From the NCBI GenBank assembly GCA_900544815.1, contig UQWT01000008.1, positions 1 to 45,424 of the forward strand: a stretch of DNA of 45,424 nucleotides, given 5' to 3'. Within the stretch, counting starts at the first letter, position 1. Each line of letters starts with the position of its first letter. The notes beneath the pieces were generated by a model that had not been told where the DNA came from, ran no database searches, and saw only the letters and a program-made list of their open reading frames with translations. Below are positions 42,093 through 45,424 of this stretch, one piece after another. The DNA is from an uncultured Bacteroidales bacterium. Lineage in GTDB: Bacteria > Bacteroidota > Bacteroidia > Bacteroidales > UBA932. The position numbers and the translations under genes are program-made.

Positions 42093-43736
42093 ATGAGCAA
42101 ATTAAAGAAAAATATCTTCATTTTGTCGGCTCTTTCTGCCGTTCTGCTTTCTATTCCTTTTCTAATGCCTCACTGTGGTTGGGTTGCTTTGTTTGGTTTT
42201 GTGCCTTTGTTTGCAGCCCAGACATTGGCAGAGAACCATAAAGTGAGATTTTTCTTTTTATACTACTATTTTTCATTTGTTTTATGGAATGCAGTTACAA
42301 CTTTTTGGATATGGTTTGCAACTCCTGCAGGGGCTATTGCGGCCATACTGCTTAATTCCTTGCAGATGGCGGTTATCTTCTGGCTCTTTATTAAGATGAA
42401 AAAGGTTACAAAGGGGTATTTGCCATATCTTTTCTTTATTGTAACATGGCTTGCTTGGGAGCATGGATATGCAAATTGCGATATAAGTTGGCCTTGGCTT
42501 ACCCTTGGCAATTCTTTCGCAACTTCAATAAAGAGCATCCAGTGGTATGAAGTTACCGGAACGCTTGGCGGTTCGCTTTGGATTCTTTTATGTAATACAT
42601 TGTTATACAGAATTATAACGCTTAAACTTTCAAAACAGAGGATAAGGGTATCTCTTTTGGCTTATTGTTTGGTGCTTGCCGTTCCTTTTGCTGCATCGCT
42701 TATTTTATGGAGTGTAAGAGGGGAGGAGTTGTCGGGAAGCAAAAGCAAGGAGATACTTGTAATTCAGCCTAATATAGACCCTTATAATGAAAAGTTCGGG
42801 GGGCTTACCCAACAGGAACAGAATGACATATTCTTTAAACTTTACAGCGAGAACTTTTCTAAGGAGGTTTCGCTTGTCCTTGCACCTGAAACATTTGTAA
42901 GTCCTTCATCTTCATCTACATTAATGATTGAAAATAAGCCGTTTGCAAATGAATCTTTTTGCAGGTTCAAAGAAGAGTTGGCAAATATGAATTGTAAATA
43001 CGGTAGCACCGCTTCTATGATTTTTGGTGCGGTAACGGACTACATCTATTACGGGCAGGGAGCTGTTGCTCCGTCTGAAACTGCGAGAGAGATTCCCGGA
43101 TTGGAGTGGTATGACAGGTATAACACAGCTGTATTTTTGAGTAGTAACGGGGAGCATGATTTTTATCATAAATCCAAATTGGTGATTTTGGTGGAATCTA
43201 CGCCGTTTAAGGGACTTATGAAGTTTCTTAAGAGGTTTGAGATAGATCTTGGCGGGATGCTTGGCAGCTTTGGGAAGTCGCCGGATGCCGAAGTCTTTAT
43301 ACTACCGGATTCTGTTAAGGTTGGAACAGCTATCTGCTACGAAAGTGTTTATGGCGATTATTACAGAAGGTATGTGGAGAAGGGGGCCGGATTTATGACA
43401 ATTATTACCAACGACGGCTGGTGGAGAGATACCCCCGGTTACAGGCAGCATCTCTCGTTTGCATCTCTGCGTGCCATTGAAACCAGACGAGATATTGCCC
43501 GTTGTGCAAATACCGGGATATCTGCATTTATAAATAGCCGCGGTGAAATTATCTCACAGACTGCCTGGAATGAGGCTGCTGCTCTTAAGGGATCTGTCTC
43601 TTTGAATGATAGAAAGACCATATTTGTGGTGTGGGGAGATCTCATTGGCCGCATTGGCTGTTTTGTATTCTTTCTCCTTTTTTTAATGCTTATCTCAAGG
43701 TTATTGAGCAGAAAGAGGATTGTGTATGAGAATTAA
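42093..43736 (+). CDS. lnt: apolipoprotein N-acyltransferase
   Basis: Lnt adds the third acyl chain to lipoproteins at the periplasmic face of the inner membrane. Start 42093 (MSKLKKNIFILSALSAVLLS) is chosen from the promoter position. The 547-residue protein has about six N-terminal helices, a nitrilase-like periplasmic domain (about 215-505) and a final helix. The catalytic triad is visible: Glu in LAPETFV (about 267), Lys in YHKSKLVILVESTPF (about 362) and Cys in GTAICYESVYGDYY (about 414). A second carbon-nitrogen hydrolase landmark is TNDGWW. It is monocistronic. An exact GTCGGGAAGC motif lies in codons for LSGSK, and a hexamer repeat starts immediately after the stop. Confidence 0.94.
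   Translation: MSKLKKNIFILSALSAVLLSIPFLMPHCGWVALFGFVPLFAAQTLAENHKVRFFFLYYYFSFVLWNAVTTFWIWFATPAGAIAAILLNSLQMAVIFWLFIKMKKVTKGYLPYLFFIVTWLAWEHGYANCDISWPWLTLGNSFATSIKSIQWYEVTGTLGGSLWILLCNTLLYRIITLKLSKQRIRVSLLAYCLVLAVPFAASLILWSVRGEELSGSKSKEILVIQPNIDPYNEKFGGLTQQEQNDIFFKLYSENFSKEVSLVLAPETFVSPSSSSTLMIENKPFANESFCRFKEELANMNCKYGSTASMIFGAVTDYIYYGQGAVAPSETAREIPGLEWYDRYNTAVFLSSNGEHDFYHKSKLVILVESTPFKGLMKFLKRFEIDLGGMLGSFGKSPDAEVFILPDSVKVGTAICYESVYGDYYRRYVEKGAGFMTIITNDGWWRDTPGYRQHLSFASLRAIETRRDIARCANTGISAFINSRGEIISQTAWNEAAALKGSVSLNDRKTIFVVWGDLIGRIGCFVFFLLFLMLISRLLSRKRIVYEN
42731..42740 (+). repeat. GTCGGGAAGC motif, exact copy 8
   Basis: Context GAGTTGTCGGGAAGCAAAAG, lnt codons for LSGSK on the coding strand. 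Confidence 0.6.
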
Positions 43737-43737
43737 C

Positions 43738-43805
43738 GGCTTTGGCTTTGGTATTGGCTATTTGATGAGTATAGAGGGTATAGAGTGTATAGAGAGTAAA
43801 GAGAG
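43738..43805 (-). repeat. GCYAAN hexamer repeat with arm, copy i
   Basis: Starts one base after the lnt stop codon. Plus strand: GGC, TTTGGC, TTTGGT, ATTGGC, then a GA/TA-rich arm (AGTATAGAGGGTATAGAGTG, then AGAGAGTAAAGAGAG), the complement of the CT-rich arms elsewhere. Confidence 0.75.
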
Positions 43806-43862
43806 GCAAAGAGAGGGCGAACCAAGCGGATTCATAAAATTATTTATATAGAAGAAACTTCT

Positions 43863-43870
43863 TATCTTTG
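43863..43870 (+). promoter_or_regulatory. -7 box of ATPase gene
   Basis: TATCTTTG, 88 bases before the ATPase start. Confidence 0.5.
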
Positions 43871-43884
43871 TCTGATAATCCAAG

Positions 43885-43914
43885 ATTTTACCGCCGTAAA
43901 TTTTACCGCCGTAA
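43885..43914 (+). promoter_or_regulatory. tandem 15-bp repeat in ATPase leader
   Basis: Two direct copies of ATTTTACCGCCGTAA (43885-43899, 43900-43914), each with imperfect dyad TTTAC-CGCC-GTAAA. It lies 15 bases after the -7 box, at the expected transcript start, which suggests an operator or a regulatory leader. Confidence 0.55.
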
Positions 43915-43958
43915 ATTTTGAAAAAATAAATCAAAGGAAGTAAATAAAAATTTGATGT

Positions 43959-45284
43959 ATGAGATTTTATAATAGAGAAACGGAACTTAACATATTGGAA
44001 AAGACACGGCAAACGGCATTTAACAATCATTCACAGATGACCGTTCTTACCGGTAGAAGGCGTATTGGAAAAACAAGTCTCGTTTTTAAAAGTTGTGAAG
44101 ATACACCTACTGTTTACCTGTTTGTGAGCAGAAGCAATGAGGCGGATCTTTATATGCGCTTCTCCTCTGAGACCAGAAGCTCATTAAATGTTTACGTACC
44201 TAACTTTACCAACTTTGGCGAACTGTTCCAATTTTTGATGGACTTGGGGACAAGAATAAAATACAACCTTATTATAGACGAATTCCAGGAGTTTTATTAT
44301 ATAAATGAGGAGGTATACAGCCTCATGCAGAACTATTGGGACAGATTTAGAAAAGAGAGCCATATAAACCTAATCCTAAGCGGATCTGTCTATACCCTCA
44401 TGAACAGAATATTCAGAGATGCAAAAGAACCACTGTACGGACGTGCCGATAAAATTCTTAAGCTGCAGCCGTTCACAACCTCTGTACTTAAAGATATATT
44501 AAAAGACTATAAACGTGACTTTACAAAAGATGATCTGTTGGCATTGTATACTTTTACCGGAGGTGTGCCTAAATATATTGAACTGTTTATGGATAACGGT
44601 TGTACAGATATGGAGAGCATGGTTGACTATATGCTTCAGCCAGAGTCCTTTTTCCTAACTGAAGGACAGGCATTGTTAGTGCAGGAGTTTGGCAAAAAAT
44701 ACGGTAACTATTTCTCTATACTATCTGCAATATCAAACGGTAAGAATACTATTCAAGAGATGGAAACAGCATTGGGTGGAATCAGTTTAGGCGGACAGTT
44801 GAAACGCCTGGAGGAGGATTATGACCTTATAAAGAAAAAACGTCCGATATTGTCAAAAGATAATTCCCAATCTGTACGTTACGAAGTGTCTGATATGTTT
44901 CTCAGATTCTGGTTTAGATATTTTGTTAAGTATCAAAGCTATATAGAGATACAGAATTATGAACGTCTTGCAAGGATCATAAAGGATGACTATTCTACCT
45001 TTTCCGGTTTAGCTTTGGAAATATATTTCCGCCAGCAGATGATGGAGAGCAAGAACTTTGCAAAGATTGGTTCATGGTGGCAGGGAAAAGGCAACAACGA
45101 GCAGTCCGAAGTAGACATTGTAGCTTTGTATGCAGAAGAAAAGCGAGCTTTAGTTGCAGAGGTAAAAAGACAGTCAAAAAACTTTAAACCCGAACTGTTT
45201 GCCAAAAAAGTTGAAACAATACAAAAAAAGATTCTGTTCAAGTACACCATAGAGAGCAAGTTGCTGACCATGGATGACATGTAG
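43959..45284 (+). CDS. DUF234-type AAA ATPase with nuclease-like C-terminus
   Basis: A STAND/AAA-like ATPase of the archaeal-ATPase family, common and often multicopy in Bacteroidales; the physiological role is unknown. The 441-residue protein has Walker A TGRRRIGKTSL (31-41), Walker B YNLIIDEFQEF (about 106-116), sensor-like INLILSGSVYTLM (about 137) and FTGGVPKYIELF (about 198). A winged-helix region (about 255-300) follows. A C-terminal DUF234 segment shows SEVDIVALYAEEKRALVAEV-K (about 384-404), a PD-(D/E)XK-like E-D-x-x-x-EVK core. The natural end LTMDDM matches relatives. The tandem repeat in its leader suggests regulation. Confidence 0.82.
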   Translation: MRFYNRETELNILEKTRQTAFNNHSQMTVLTGRRRIGKTSLVFKSCEDTPTVYLFVSRSNEADLYMRFSSETRSSLNVYVPNFTNFGELFQFLMDLGTRIKYNLIIDEFQEFYYINEEVYSLMQNYWDRFRKESHINLILSGSVYTLMNRIFRDAKEPLYGRADKILKLQPFTTSVLKDILKDYKRDFTKDDLLALYTFTGGVPKYIELFMDNGCTDMESMVDYMLQPESFFLTEGQALLVQEFGKKYGNYFSILSAISNGKNTIQEMETALGGISLGGQLKRLEEDYDLIKKKRPILSKDNSQSVRYEVSDMFLRFWFRYFVKYQSYIEIQNYERLARIIKDDYSTFSGLALEIYFRQQMMESKNFAKIGSWWQGKGNNEQSEVDIVALYAEEKRALVAEVKRQSKNFKPELFAKKVETIQKKILFKYTIESKLLTMDDM

Positions 45285-45299
45285 CGTATAGCCTATACT

Positions 45300-45424
45300 T
45301 TTCTTTCCTTTCTTTTCAGTAAAGAATGCAGCCAATTATTCTACCTTATCACTGAGCCGGATGTTTGTCTGCCACAAGGATATGTTCTATCGTTTCCTGA
45401 ACGATGGCAACATCAATTGGCGAG
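45300..45424 (+). pseudogene. partial IS4-type transposase, truncated at window edge
   Basis: Nearly identical (a few substitutions in about 118 bases) to the complement of 4632-4752, encoding FPFFSVKNAANYSTLSLSRM and the following MFYRFLNDGN. The first 30 or so codons of the transposase, including its ATG, are absent. The similarity begins only about 16 bases after the ATPase stop, so the element is 5'-truncated at that junction. What follows lies outside the window. Confidence 0.75.

Noticed and set aside
4449..45424. The whole interval as a composite transposon
   Set aside because: It holds core housekeeping genes (rpsA, gapA, lnt) and the left IS is a deleted remnant; movement as a unit is implausible.

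Overview
The window is a chromosomal segment from a Gram-negative member of the Bacteroidota, most likely order Bacteroidales. Three things support this. The genome is AT-rich, and most leaders carry the Bacteroidota -7 box TAnnTTTG with few Shine-Dalgarno sequences. Lipid A and lipoprotein genes (lpxB, lnt) are present. The mobile DNA is of the Bacteroides conjugative-transposon (CTnDOT-like) kind. I cannot fix the genus from sequence alone.

Layout. 1-4.4 kb: dapF, lpxB and surE on the minus strand, then gapA with a clear promoter and terminator. 4.4-8.6 kb: an internally deleted IS4-type transposase remnant, then an overlapping three-gene unit (four-helix membrane sensor-like protein, TrkH potassium transporter, RecD-like helicase). 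8.8-11 kb: a secreted dipeptidyl-peptidase IV-like protease. 11-16.9 kb: a decayed conjugative-transposon island. It holds a DUF4121-like pseudogene, fused and truncated traE/traF/traG remnants, an apparently intact AbiE-type toxin-antitoxin pair and a tyrosine recombinase that has lost its C-terminal catalytic end. 16.9-31.1 kb: housekeeping genes (a THUMP-like methyltransferase, MATE exporter, phosphoglucomutase, Hsp20, ribosomal protein S1, RNase Z, S41 protease, cytidine deaminase, OmpA-like protein, glucosaminidase, MltG). 31.5-37.7 kb: a same-strand run of two short-chain dehydrogenases, an Old-Yellow-Enzyme-type flavin oxidoreductase, a steroid 5-alpha-reductase-like membrane protein and a PgpH-type HD phosphodiesterase. 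37.8-45.3 kb: an esterase, a polysaccharide flippase, a DUF4190 protein, MscL, a LysE-type exporter, Lnt and a DUF234-type ATPase. A second partial copy of the IS lies at the right edge, inverted relative to the first.

How genes work together. The oxidoreductase run combines the reaction types needed for steroid or bile-acid A-ring reduction: 3-oxo/3-hydroxy SDRs, an OYE-type enone reductase and a 5-alpha-reductase fold. Such sets are known from gut Bacteroidales that make iso/allo bile acids, but the substrate here is inference. The sensor-like protein, TrkH and the helicase overlap by a few bases and are probably co-transcribed. surE, lpxB and dapF form a probable operon. The AbiE pair is the only apparently intact gene pair on the decayed island.

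The most unusual signals are not genes. (1) A 10-mer, GTCGGGAAGC, occurs eight times exactly, with many near-matches, in coding and non-coding DNA on both strands. Two copies form an inverted pair in a terminator, as DNA uptake sequences do in other phyla. (2) Four copies of a hairpin-forming element with terminal inverted repeats fall into two subfamilies with co-varying arms. Two are internal-deletion forms lying in the 5' leaders of the DPP-IV and phosphoglucomutase genes. (3) A dispersed intergenic repeat is built from GCYAAN hexamers, often joined to a CT/TA-rich arm. It repeatedly starts exactly at a stop codon.
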